Shown: positions 20,011 to 31,500 of the stretch, in pieces
Layout of the letters: every line of letters begins with the position of its first letter
Position numbering within the stretch: position 1 is the first letter of the stretch
Source of the DNA: Deinandra increscens subsp. villosa
Taxonomy: Eukaryota > Streptophyta > Magnoliopsida > Asterales > Asteraceae
DNA: 64,000 nucleotides
NCBI GenBank assembly: GCA_039602395.1
Contig: JBCNJP010000003.1
Span: 68,111,917-68,175,916 of the forward strand
Reading direction: 5' to 3'
The notes under the pieces: model-generated
The model's input: the letters and a program-made list of their open reading frames with translations, nothing else
Databases searched by the model: none
Told to the model about the DNA's origin: nothing
Position numbers and translations under genes: made by a program

Positions 20011-20490
20011 ATGGATCGTCGTATTCGTCACCGCAACCGTCTAGTGGCTCGAGAGGTTGTACGTCAAGTGACGGCTGTCCTCCCTGATTTAATCGAGCAA
20101 GCTCTCAATGCCAACGCTACCACTACAGAACCCACCTGTCCTTCCAAGCGCCAAAAGGCGTGCATTTCTTCTACGTGCAAAGATTCTGGAAATCCTACTG
20201 GTCGACCACAAGGAAACTCGGGTGTTGAGTCCTCCTCTACCAGAGCCAACAAGAAGAAGAAAAAGACTAAGCCTACTGCTAGGGCCACAACCCCTAAGGC
20301 TCCAATTGATGTTGATGTTCCCGCACCTCCAGTAACTCAAGGTGTTCCCGCTGTGCCGAAAGCTAAGAAAACCTATGCTGGGCATCACCCCTCCTGCAGT
20401 CGGTGCAAACATCATCATCCCACCCACCTTCCATGTTGGCAGTGCATAAATTGTGGCCTTCTTGGCCATCATGTGGGTATCTGTCACTGA
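20011..20490 (+). CDS. Short gag-like ORF with CCHC zinc knuckle (Tekay/Del-like gypsy)
   Basis: 159-residue ORF from ATG 20011 (upstream frame is only reached by a TTG). Basic N-terminus (MDRRIRHRNR), short helix-like segment, then a long Ser/Thr/Pro/Lys-rich linker with KKKKKTK, and a C-terminal CSRCKHHH plus CCHC knuckle CINCGLLGHHVGIC (C-x2-C-x4-H-x4-C). The order 'Cys-rich HH segment then knuckle' fits the end of a chromovirus gag, but the capsid domain is missing. Just downstream, in other frames (20600-20743), CYYYGTTDRT and ATFNAAVNDNAV look like remnants of the gag end before protease. It could be a minimal nucleocapsid-like protein of a non-autonomous element or a deletion remnant. 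Confidence 0.5.
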   Translation: MDRRIRHRNRLVAREVVRQVTAVLPDLIEQALNANATTTEPTCPSKRQKACISSTCKDSGNPTGRPQGNSGVESSSTRANKKKKKTKPTARATTPKAPIDVDVPAPPVTQGVPAVPKAKKTYAGHHPSCSRCKHHHPTHLPCWQCINCGLLGHHVGICH

Positions 20491-22446
20491 CCCAGCCATC
20501 TCGGGAGCACCAGTCACCTACCAGCTCGAGCTCAGCCTCAAATGTTTCAACCCGTGGTGCCCATGCCTGCTCAAGCCTTTGCTGTCCGCCAGAACCCTTG
20601 TCTCCACCTATGATTGCTATTACTATGGTACCACTGATCGCACTCCTTTGGCGCATCCACTGTTAGCTACATTTAACGCTGCCGTCAACGACAATGCTGT
20701 CCGTGGACCCCATGCTGGATCTTTCCACTCGGATGTTGTTTGACGTGTCTTTTGTTGATGCCTTGTAATCGTTTGAAATTGTTGACTTTCTATGTAGTGA
20801 CTTCCTTTACCTTGATGTCGTTTGAAACCTTATTGCTCTATTTCTTTTATGCACTTATGTACTCGGTTATGTGATGTCCCGTTTGGATTCCTGAATCATT
20901 TATCCCTTATATGATCATTATCGTTATGTGTACGTTGGGTAAATTCTCGTTGATGGGTTCACAAGTTTGTAGGTTGCGTGGTTACAGGATTACACGTATA
21001 CATGCAGACAAGCCGGCACGTGAGCAAGTTATGAACCCACGCGCATATGACTCTCCTGTGTTGTTAAAAATTTCAAATTTACCATATACCTCTGCTTGAT
21101 GTATCTCGTGTACCCTCTAGATATGTGTGTCAGGGAGTCTACCCGTTTGGAAATTTATGAGTTTACAAGTCCACATGTTTACGGGATTGCATGTGTATGA
21201 GTCTATGAATTTACGACCTTTCGAGTAGACAACCTTATACACATACCGGTATCAAATCTATTCGTTCAAAATGACCATTGAGTTATGTCTGCCTTGCGAC
21301 TTAACTCTTTGATGTTCGTTCTTCGGCCTTGTTCACCGTTAGCACCTCTAGCTCTTATTTTCCTTCACTCATTTTTGTGCTCTCTGTTATCATTATGAAC
21401 CTGTATGCTTTAAGTAAATCATTTGTATCTCACCGGACCCACAGGTCCCGGCAAACCTTGACGATAAACCAGTCTGTGGGCTTTAGTCCACTATTACTTG
21501 CGTATGGAGCGCATGCATTTAGGAGCTAAAATTGTGGAAGTTCAACATAATGAAATGGGAATCGGGGACATACGAAGACACATCGGGTCTTCATCCCATT
21601 CACCGAATCAACTTTCACATTGCCTTTATGCTCTTTTGACTCCACTTGCCAGTCACCTTATCGTCTCTAACCCTTAGGGAAACGTTCGCCTCTGCGCGAG
21701 TGTTTCTTCCTCATGGGTTTTGCCTTTTTCCATTGTGTTAACCCTCCTCTTTTTGTGCTCTTCATGCGCCTCAGCTTTTGTTTGTACCTGATTCGCGATA
21801 GTGTCTGGTCTCGAACTCCACGTTTCAACCGTCACTTCGCGTCCCTTTCCCAAATTCGTGATCGCCCTCATAGGCAATATATGAATTTGCTCATTTCTCA
21901 TCCTTGATCACTATCATGGGGAAACTCGCTTGTATTCAGACCAGAACTCCGGGGTATTCTGGCTAATTAGGTTCGTGAATTCGGCTATTGATTTACTCGA
22001 TAGTCGATTTATGGATCCCATCTGTGACGTTTCTGCCCTAGAGTTGTCTAGCGTTGCTTTACCCTTGACTCAAGAGTCTAATTTTAGACTCTAGACCCAT
22101 CATTTCTCGGATTCGATCCTTCGATTTGACCCTCGTTTATTGCATGACCTTGATGATTGTTTCAGTTGTAGTTCAGTCTTTATTCACACTACCGTTATGT
22201 GATCGTTTGTGGGTTCACCAATCTATTTCATCGGGTGTATCATTTAATTCTAAATCTTTGGCCTCATCTGAAGGGTACTAAGGGTGGATGTAATCGGTAA
22301 TCACTATTAATCAAGTTATTCTTCATTTCAAGTTATGTTATTTTGATTTGCGTTATCAGATTTCTCGCATTTTCAGTTATGGTATTCGATTTATGTTATC
22401 AGCATTCTTGCATTTTAAGTTATGTTTTCGGTCCATGTTATTGAGT
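20491..22446 (+). other. Non-coding internal region of Tekay/Del-like element
   Basis: No sustained pol frame: protease, RT, RNase H and integrase are not recognisable. Only short accidental frames. Low-grade repeats of words such as CGTATG and GTTTACGA occur around 20900-21250. Confidence 0.5.
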
Positions 22447-22880
22447 TCATGTATTTCGAACCATGATAGTCGAGTTACGTTATCGGACTCATGTACTTCG
22501 AGCCATGTTATTCAGTTTATGTTATCGGGCTCATGTATTTCGAGTCATGATATTCGATGCATGCTATCGGGCTCATGCGTTTTGAGTCATGTTATTTGGT
22601 TCATGTTATCAGGCTCATGTATTTCGAGTCATGCTATCCGGTGTATATCATCGGGTACGTGAATTTCGAGTCATGCTGTTCGGTTCATGTTATCAATACA
22701 TGTATTTCAAAACATGTTGTTCGGTTCATGTTATCGGTACATGCATTTCGAGACATGTCATTCGGTTCATGCTATCGATACATGTATTTCGAGACGTGTT
22801 GTCCGGTTGGGTGATCGAATTCATGCGCCTCGAATCATGTAATTCAATTCATGTCATTGAGTTCATACACCACGAATCAT
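22447..22880 (+). repeat. 42-bp minisatellite, about 10 copies
   Basis: Units begin at 22447, 22489, 22531, 22573, 22615, 22657, 22698, 22739, 22780, 22821 and 22863 (partial). Core TCATGTATTTCGAGTCATG then TTATTCGGTTCATG and TTATCGGGC. The first units are exactly 42 bp, later ones 41. Because 42 is a multiple of three a 14-residue periodic frame is open at 22348-22662; I do not regard it as coding. Confidence 0.85.
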
Positions 22881-22943
22881 GCGGTTTATTCCAAGTCAAA
22901 GGAGTCGTGTTGTTTTGAAATGTACTGTTCGGATTACGCTAGT

Positions 22944-25587
22944 TGTGACACCCGAGCGAGTACTAACCAACTCATGATGTGACATCTGAGAATTCCAAGG
23001 TTAACTTCCGTTAGACAATCTCCGTTAGTTACGTTATAAGTGTTAACTTAGTAACTAATGCTTAACTAGGCCGAATACGTCCACGACCTTTGGTTGATCA
23101 CCGAACCCGTCCATATGTGTTATGTGCTTATTTATTTATTGTCATTATGTGCAATGTGATTTAAACGCATGAATTAGTATTGATAATAGAATGTAAATTG
23201 GCCCCTTTTGGTTGCCAGCGAAACTACCGGGCGAAACTGTAGATTGCTCGGTAGCCGGCTAAACTGTTTGATTTACATGTGTTCAGAGCCAGTTTCGCTT
23301 GGCCAGCGAAACTGCCAGCGAAACTAGCTCCTGATATAAAGACCATAAAACCCTAATTACTCCCCATTTGCATAAACCACACAAAACACACACACACACT
23401 CTCCATCTCTTCTCCTGTGAAATCTGGTCAGCCGAGAAACACCACGAGCCGACGTGATCTCAGCCTCGAGACATCATCCATTCGGATCCTAGATCGAACC
23501 GTGAGTCTCAAAACCACCTTTTCTTGCATATTCTATGTGTTTTCTTAAAAAGCATGCTTAGACCTCCATGGAATCATTTGATCTTTTGATATAATGCTTA
23601 GGAATGCTAGATCTATCATAAAGTCTGTAACTTTACGTTTGAAATCAAACCATAATGAAGATTCATGCTAGTTAGGTCATTTTATGCTTAAAATGTGTTT
23701 TTGGTGACTTGAATGTGAAAACTCATGTGTAAGGTGTTAAAATTGCCTCTGTGATGTTGGTAAATGTTTATGCATGCTAGATATTGAATTACATGATGTA
23801 TGGAAGCTGTTAGATTGATTTTTGGTCTTAAAAACGAGTCTTTTTCACGACTAGCGAAACTGGGCATTCTTTAGGCGAAACTGTAGTTTCGCAGCCCCTT
23901 TGAATATTCATCCAGCGACACTATGTAGCGAAACTATAGTGTCGCCTGTGTATTGCTTGAACGAAACTACCGAGCGAAACAACCATAGACCTTGTCCCTG
24001 AACGAAAGTTCAAACCAGTTTCGAGCGAAGCTATGCTAGCGAAACTGTGTCATCAGTTTCGAGCGAAACTAGCTAGCGAAACTGTGTCATCGGGTATGCC
24101 CTAGCGAAAGTGCTGCCCGTGCACATAGCGAAACTGCGCAGCGAAACTGTAGCGAAACTGCATAGCGAAACTGTGCCAAAACCCAAAACCCAAACTTGTG
24201 CAACTTATTTGAATGTTATGCCATGACTTACGTGATTATGCAATAATGAAACATGCTTTGATTTCTGAGTTATGTGAACCCTCGTTTATGATCAACCATC
24301 GGTGTCGTGTGTCGGTATGTCGTGTCATAGTTCCAACGTGCTATGTTATGGGCCATAGTGACGTAAGTTAAATATTAGACACAAAACTAATACTTAAGAC
24401 CTAAACGTGTTCTTAGGTCTTCGTTAAGCAAACAATATTTGGATTACTTAGCAAGTGTAGCAGTGCAACCCAAGGTGAGTGTCACTAACCCATTTACCGT
24501 GAACCCGTTTGGGTCACACTGAATAACTTAATGAAAAACAATGCTGACAACCTTATGAGTGCTATGCACCTCTCTGATGAACTTGAAAACTTAGGAGTGC
24601 TTGGCACCCACTTGATGAACTTGAAGTGTTTTATGGGAGACACTTGTGAAATACTTAAACAACTATTTCTAAAACGAAACTGAAAATGTTTTCGGGATTC
24701 ATGAGAACCCAAAGTAAACCGTTTTAATATGGCTAGTGTAGGTTAAAGTCTAACCACATGATATCACATGATTTCTAAGGATTGCCTTATAACTGAAAAA
24801 GTCCTCAACTTAATTGTACCATTAATTGTAAAGCGAGGGGATGTTGGGTAGATCTACTGGAGTTTGACAAACTCCGCCTCGTGACACGGGAAGTGCACGG
24901 AGGAACAATATCAGCCTATCTGACCGTGATCCCGAGAGGACACGGGGGAGGCAAAGCCGCGATGACGTAGGTCCGCAAAACAAAATAGATGATGGCGATG
25001 CCACTACAATATTAGTCAGCTTTGGTACAAACTTCCTTAGTGCATGGAACAACGGATTAGCTACCCGCGATATCGGTTGAGCACTTTAACTATACAAAAC
25101 TAGTACATACCCGATAACGTATGTTACGGACATTACTTTTACTAAACCACAATACTATGATTATGGATATCACTAAGCATTGCTTTTCACAAATAAATAT
25201 TTCATAAGTATATGTTGACACGATTATGATTATGAGACCGGGCCACTGCATGACAAGCCCACCGTGAACTCACCAACCGTTAGGTTGACACTTGCGTGGT
25301 TTAAACTTTTGCAGATCGCTGAGGAGTATCCGGATGCGGGTTGGCACGGCACATGAAGACATTTTATTTTTGTTTAAACCAGATTGGGAATTTAAGACAA
25401 TGAGTTGTAAAGCACGTGGTTAGTGCTAAGACAATATTTTCCGCTGCGTATTTTGACACTTTATTTTATGATATATATTTGGACTTACTCTGATTCGTTT
25501 AGTATTTGTAACTAATGGTTGTGGTCCTGGTTTGCTCGCACCCCTTAACGGTATAAACTCCGTTAGTGGTTATTTGGGGGTGTGACA
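22944..25587 (+). mobile_element. Large solo LTR (gypsy-like)
   Basis: 2.64-kb block with perfect ends TGTGACACCC and GGGTGTGACA, no primer binding site or ORF of note inside, sitting within the internal region of the Tekay/Del-like element. A TATA-like and GCGAAACT-repeat region lies in the first half. Left flank CTAGT and right flank CATGA do not match, so insertion with a clean target duplication is not shown. It could be a solo LTR or an LTR left by deletion. Confidence 0.55.
23213..24175 (+). repeat. Interspersed GCGAAACT motif cluster
   Basis: The octamer GCGAAACT (often AGCGAAACTG) recurs many times, irregularly spaced, in two groups (23213-23325 and 23850-24175). Spacing is not periodic, unlike a minisatellite. 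Confidence 0.75.
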
Positions 25588-26685
25588 CATGACATCCAAT
25601 GCGTGGTTTTCCGTTTAGTTCGTGGTACTCGATTTCTTTTGGTATCATTCGCTTTGAGCCCTTTTGGACCCATCATTTGAATTTTTTTTACGGTTGCGAT
25701 CGTTAATTCGAGTGTTGACCATTACTCTACTCTTGCTAAATCAGAGATTCATACGCGCTACCACCGACGATTGTGTGTGATGCTAGGTTAGCATACGATG
25801 GGTATCGGTTGTGGGGTATAGGTCTTGGGTTTTAGTGAGGGCTGATTCAGATTCTATCCAGATATCGTGTCTCGTAAGGTAAACCGGATGTGGGTCGCTA
25901 CCCATCTAGTTCACTAGAACTTGACACCTTGTTTGGATAAGATGTCTGAAGCTCCACATCTTTGTTTATTATTATTATCGATTTTGATGTTGGTTTATTC
26001 TATGTGAATCTATGTGAATCTACGTGAACCTATGTGATTAAGTTGGGATATTTTGAAGAAATCCATGTTGCATCCATTACTTACCTGAGTCTCCTAAACC
26101 CCCAGTCTCGTTCCTAAAGTAGGGGAGACTGTGGTCCACTATCTTTGGTTAGTCTTATGGATGATTCTGGTTTGGTCATAGTGTACTCCTCGGGTTTAGC
26201 ACTACGTTGATGTTGCTCGCCCTATGTTGTTGTATCAAGCTCGGTTGTCTGATATTGGTGGTGTAGAATAGGATGTCCTCCGAAGACAAACATTACTCAC
26301 TAAAGGTATTGAAGATGTGGTGGGTTAGCTGTGGTACACCCTATATATAAGCATCGGTAATTCCTTTAGGGTGCATTGGGAGTCGGACCGAGGACAGTGT
26401 GGGTGTGTGAGTTATGTCTCGATCATCGGTTATATAACAGTTTGTGCTCCTCAGTCACCATTTCAAACCTAACCCTTGCGGTGGTGTAGAGCTTTGATGC
26501 CGACATAATTGATTCAGTAATCGAGAATATATTCCTATCCTCGATGAAATCTCTTATGTCGTCTCTATATTGGTTTCAAGATGTCAAATGTGTTGTTTTA
26601 GTAAAACTCTTTTAACTACTATTTTCTCTAATATTTATTTAGTCTCTTCTAATTTCGAGACGAAATTCCTTAAAGTAGGGGAGAC
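25588..26685 (+). mobile_element. 3' internal region and polypurine tract of Tekay/Del-like element
   Basis: Non-coding remainder of the internal region. Its end, TTCGAGACGAAATTCCT followed by TAAAGTAGGGGAGACTG (26655-26687), matches the usual chromovirus arrangement of the last pol codons (…ETKF…) next to the polypurine tract. A second copy of AAAGTAGGGGAGACTGT occurs at about 26116-26132. Confidence 0.6.
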
Positions 26686-27336
26686 TGTAACATTTGCAAA
26701 TTATCCGATTGAGAAATCCGACCCGTTTTGAACTTACGCGATTTACCGATTAGAAAATTACTGAAAACCGAGAGAATTTTCGGGTGTTTACACCCCGATT
26801 GGTGAATCTAAATGATTTATAATCGATTTTTGAAACCGGATACTTAATTATAATCAATTGGAACCAAATTGGGTGTCTCGAATTGAAAATAAAGCAATTT
26901 CGGGTTTTAACGCGATTTTGGTACGCGATCTGTCGTCTACCGGGAATCTCATATTTTGTCACTATATATCAAATTCAACATTTTTATGAGTCTAATAATC
27001 AATTATAATGCCACGAGTCATCACGCACTTGCTTGAGTCGCGAATCGTTGGTGAATTGCCCTAAATCGATATGTACGCCAAAACCGACCAAAATTGCATG
27101 TTTTGACCTAATTTGCGCATACGATTGAACTACGTGACGTATTTATAATCATTTTGAGTGGATTTTATGTGGTTAACATGTTGGGAGGATGGTTTGGGTG
27201 ATTTGGAAGAAAACGGGGCTCGAAAACATCAAAACGACAAATCTAGAACGCGGACAAAGCGAAAAGCAAGGAGCCGTCCAGGAGGCTCTAGGCGTATCGC
27301 CTAGAGCTCCAGGGACTCCTAGGCGATATGCTAGGA
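26686..27336 (+). mobile_element. Tekay/Del-like gypsy 3' LTR, truncated
   Basis: Starts TGTAACATTTGC right after the polypurine tract. Matches 12677 down to about 11178 in reverse (minus the MULE). Contains AGGCGATACG/CGTATCGCCT palindromic words near 27290-27330. After GCTAGGAA the homology stops and block P begins, sharing GGAA. Confidence 0.75.
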
Positions 27337-27530
27337 ATCTGAGATTGAATCCGGTAGAAGAGAAGAGGGGCGATGAGGAAGAAGGGGGTTCTGTAGTATA
27401 GTTTCAGGGTTTAAGATTGCTGAAAAGGGTGAATTACGATTTAAATGGGCAAGAAGTGTCCTTGTGCTTTTGAAAATTGTAACTATCCCCCAAATTGAGA
27501 TGGTTCCTTTTTTAGGAAATCACTAAAAAG
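27334..27530 (+). repeat. Flank block P, copy 2
   Basis: Direct copy of 7925-8121, joined on its left to the truncated LTR through a GGAA overlap. It leads into the intact hAT-like element. Confidence 0.65.
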
Positions 27531-28527
27531 TAGAGGTGTACAAAATGGTTTATTTTTCTAATCGGTTCCGGTTGGGAGTGTTGACTGGTCAAAACCGGCT
27601 GTATATAATACCGGTTAGGTTATGAACCGGTTATTGAACAAGAAATGCTTAACCGGTGAGAACCAGTTATAAACCAGTTCCACTTAATCGGTTATAATAA
27701 CCGGTTTTCCGGTTATTGTTTAATTTTGATATTTTTATACCCTTTTATTAAAAAAAACAAAAACAAAACAAACCCAACTTCTATAACAAATATAAAAAGC
27801 CTTCATTCTTATTTAAACTTCATGTTCAAGCACAAAACATACAAAAGAGATTAAAACTCACACACTAAAAAAAGAACCCGAAGTGATGAAGGTGCTTCTC
27901 TTGACAACGCCTCAACGTGTTGTTTCACTTATCATCGCCACTTGGCTTTGAGCTTGAGACTTTAGCTAGTTGTGTTTTACTTACAACAGAATGAGGGTAC
28001 TTAATGTGTTGTCTCAAAGTTGAGTTTGATTTTGCATTCATTAACTTGTCACATAACTTGTATCAAGCTTTGTTTGACCCCTTCATCATCACACACATAT
28101 CGTAATATTGGCAAACTTCCGGGTTTCATTTGTTGGAAAGACTTCACGAAATTGGTTCTCCATTTGAGGATTTTGAGCATTTATTTTACTATTTTAGATA
28201 TTAGAGAGAGTAGAGATTGGTTGTAAACTAAACCAAACCAACACCATGTATTTATACTACCTTAGGGGGTATAAAATGCCAAAAAAAAATACCAAAAAAA
28301 GGTTAATATTGGGTGCCAAACGGTCATATGACCGTTATCAAACGGCTAGGTATTAAACCGGTTGGTAACCGGTGTTTTTAACCGGTTCCTATAACCGGTC
28401 TTTTTATTAAACATTAATTGATGTCTAACCGGCAGGGCGAGTCCAGACCAAACCGGTTTTATAAGTAACCAGTTTAGGTTTTTGGATGTACAACTTGCCC
28501 TACAACTAGTTTATTTGATAACATCTA
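27531..28527 (+). mobile_element. Non-autonomous hAT-like element, intact copy
   Basis: 997 bp from TAGAGGTGTACAAAA to a right end that reads TAGATGTTATCAAAT in reverse: short imperfect inverted ends. Flanks CTAAAAAG (27523-27530) and ACTAAAAG (28528-28535) look like an 8-bp target duplication with one base change. Dense AACCGG/CCGGTT motifs near both ends; no transposase. Superfamily inferred from end sequence, motif clusters and target size. Confidence 0.6.
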
Positions 28528-28748
28528 ACTAAAAGTGGTCGTTTAATATTTTTTTAAAATGATAAATTGTCACACTTTTATTTAGCGAGATTATACTTAG
28601 TATCTATTAGAAGTGTTTGTAGTATGATTTTAATAGCTTTTAGGTCAAAGCTGAGCAAAATTGTTACTTATGGTTCTTGAATATTGAAAACATGAACTGA
28701 ACTGTTGAAATTTGAAGCCGAACCAAACCGAACCGTTATGAACAATTA
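28528..28748. other. Flank DNA between hAT-like element and copia LTR
   Basis: Reverse match of 15605-15836 with a deletion of the 15143-15604 segment; the join reads AATTATG where the left copy has AATTG at both break edges. No gene seen. Confidence 0.55.
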
Positions 28749-28933
28749 TGTTGTAAAACACCAGTCCAGTAGTAAACAATATGAGAATAATAAAGAGAAA
28801 AATATATCTAATATTTTATTGATAGGTACATCATATAATAAGATACGATAAAGTATATATAGGCGTAGAAAACTTAGAGAAGAAACTAGTATATTTTAGG
28901 CATTGATAACCACAATAATCTATATTTATAACA
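28749..28933 (-). mobile_element. Short copia LTR (185 bp), reverse copy
   Basis: Reverse complement of 14958-15142. Same length and ends; flank AATTA. Confidence 0.75.
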
Positions 28934-30456
28934 CTCCCCATTGGTTATCAACTTCATACGCTTTAAGGTGTTGCCTCATTAAAAACCTTGTAAGAAAAAC
29001 CCAGTGACACTCCCCATTGGTTATCAACTTCATACGCTTTAAGGTGTTGCCTCATTAAAAATCTTGCCAGAAAAACCCAGTGGGACAAAACCATAGCTAA
29101 GAGAAAAGAGCGCAGCGCGTATTGTCTCCCATGATGATTATAACTAAGATCCTCAAGTAAACATGCTTGGTCCCATGAACAAGATTCATAAATGTTGAAG
29201 TCGAAACTGGTTTGATAAACAAGTATCTTTCTACACCAATGTATATCCTTCCTTAATTTTGACAATACATGTCACACTGTCTTCTTATAAGACCGTCGAT
29301 TGGTCCCATGATGTGCAATCGTAATTCCTTATCGGAACAATGCTATATGATTTTCATGTAAACTTTTGTTGCATCCAATAGTAAACAAATTCCACAAGAA
29401 TCATAATTGTGTTGTGTTACTTTATCTGCATATGTAAAACTAACTAAACTTGTTTTGATGGGTTTGTAAAATATAAACCGGTATCTTTCATACCTTCAAA
29501 ATATTAGTATAACTCATTCTAGCGTCTCATCGTTATAGATAGTTTATATCATGTTGATACATTTATACTTATGGTGTATCTCGCAATAAATATCAATGCA
29601 TCAAGCGCATATAGTTGTAGTACTTTCAAATCAAGATTTTCTTGTAATCTGAAAATGCTCATTTTCTTTATCAAGTAATTTGACAATCTATAACGTACTA
29701 AAAAGATGAGCCTTCCTATATTTTATTCTTTAACATCTTCTAGATGGTAGGTTGATCGATAATATATATCTTTATACACACTTTTAATCTCTTCATGAGA
29801 TATGATCAGCATAAACTATAAGAGTAGTAAAACCAGAGAATTGTCTACTAATAAAACATATAAACCATGTATCTTCATAAATCGATTATATTAACCGCTA
29901 CAAAAATTGTTAACCTTATATAATATATCTCTCATGTTTTTTTATAAATCCTTTAGACCTTTAGAATCCATCTAGAGTCCATTGGGGACTTCTTTCCATC
30001 TTGAGTAATTTTGTATGCATTCAATTTTCATGAGTTTAGTACATAATTTCAGCATATAGCAAATCAATTATAAAGATATAACATCAATTCATTTTCAATG
30101 TATGTTGTACCAATATTATGACCATGTGATGTTCATCGATGCACACAAATTCTACCTTTAAGGTATTTAATGTATAACTCAACACAAGACGTAGTATTCC
30201 AAAAGTCTTACATTTTAAATCATCTTTTGAGCATTTCACATTATTAGGAAACTCATGAGGAGTTCCAACAACATAAATGTTATTAACATATACAATACTC
30301 ATAACATATTTAGATCCGAATTTATATACAACAATTATAATGTTCTTGGGAACTTACTTTACATGAATATTATGGCGTTTTAAATCTTTCATAGATTTCA
30401 TCAAAAATACATTATCAAGTAAGCCATACCATTATATCCACTCATATCAATTCTCT
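28934..30456 (-). pseudogene. Decayed copia pol relic, reverse copy, 3' part
   Basis: Minus-strand copy of the relic at 13070-14957, without the purine-rich MITE. The frame at 30084-30302 reads IVYVNNIYVVGTPHEFPN, the degenerate RT box segment. It also keeps the 76-bp duplication before the LTR. At 30456/30461 it is interrupted by the Tat element; the upstream part of the same relic reappears at 53395-53671. Confidence 0.7.
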
Positions 30457-30461
30457 CTTAT
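30457..30461. other. Target-site duplication CTTAT, left
   Basis: CTTAT directly before the Tat LTR end at 30462; the same five bases follow the outer Tat LTR at 53395-53399. Confidence 0.8.
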
Positions 30462-31213
30462 TGTTTTGGTCAAAAATTATGAAGCTAAATTAGGTAACCA
30501 AATTCGTTTGTGAGGTATGGTGCCCTGGATGTAGGATATCAAGAATCAGATTAGTTTGTTGAAATTCAAGGTTTAGTTTATATAAATGGAAACACAAGTG
30601 AACACTTCCCTGAATGCAACTAAGAACAACGAGATTTGAAAGGGGGAAAAGCCCTTAATCCTTGAATGCCTTCAAGGATTGCCGACATAAAAAACCCCTT
30701 CGGCAACGATAATACACGTTTCCTGTTTATTGCTAAGTAAAATATTCCGAGTACAAGTGTTTACGGCGGGAGAGTGAAAAAACTAGGTCCTATGCCGCGT
30801 ATAAATACATAGGAAACCTAACTAACATCCCGAGATTCCTGGGATCTTCTTTCAACCACTTTCGGCCATTATTTGACTGAGTTTAACAGCGGTTCTCCTT
30901 TTCCACACGTGCTTCTGACCTTGACCAGGTCTATATGACTGTTATCTTCCCTTCTGTTCCTGGCTTGGACACACGGAATCAAAGAGAAAGATTAGTAAAG
31001 CTTTCTTAGCATGCAGGGTACCCGTGCTTGCTGGGATTAAATAGATGAACAGATTCAGAGTGCATTACATCCTGGGATAACAATTAAGTAAATTATAAGC
31101 AGACATCTTGGGTTAAGTTACCAAAAACGCATTCCCTGTATGTTCGACATCCAGGGGTCTTAACCGGTCGGAGATCATTAGTAAGAATTTGAACGAAAAT
31201 TCAGGGTATAACG
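30462..31213 (-). mobile_element. Tat 3' LTR (752 bp)
   Basis: Minus-strand LTR from CGTTATACCC (TG changed to CG at 31213) to GACCAAAACA (30462). Close to the LTR at 52609-53394 except for a 34-bp deletion near 30765. The adjoining bases 31214-31230 (ATTACCCCCAAAC) are the reverse of a polypurine tract. Confidence 0.8.
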
Positions 31214-31500
31214 ATTACCCCCAAACTTCGCAGCTTGTAGATAAAATTTACAACTGTGAATTTTTTGAATCGAGATGAGTCATCGTCTTTGGTTTAATCT
31301 CGTCCGCTTAAATTGCTTTTTCTGTTTCAATCTGATCACTTAATGTCTTCTCAACTCTGTAACTCCTTTCGCCCATAAATACCCCATTACTCGAGTGTTT
31401 TACCTCACCCAAGTCGAGAATTGCGAGCACCGATCGTTTCTTTTACCCATTCCGGCCAGGTAATCTTCTCCTCTTCGATCTTTCTTTTCTTTTCCGAACC
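31214..31500. other. Polypurine tract and spacer before antisense ORF
   Basis: Minus-strand polypurine tract (GTTTGGGGGTAAT) next to the LTR, then non-coding sequence that would be the 5' leader of the plus-strand antisense ORF, including a C/T-rich stretch (31440-31495). Confidence 0.5.

Noticed and set aside
22348..22918. Periodic Cys/Ser/His-rich ORFs over the minisatellite
   Set aside because: Follow from a 42-bp period being a multiple of three; the frame is lost when the period becomes 41.
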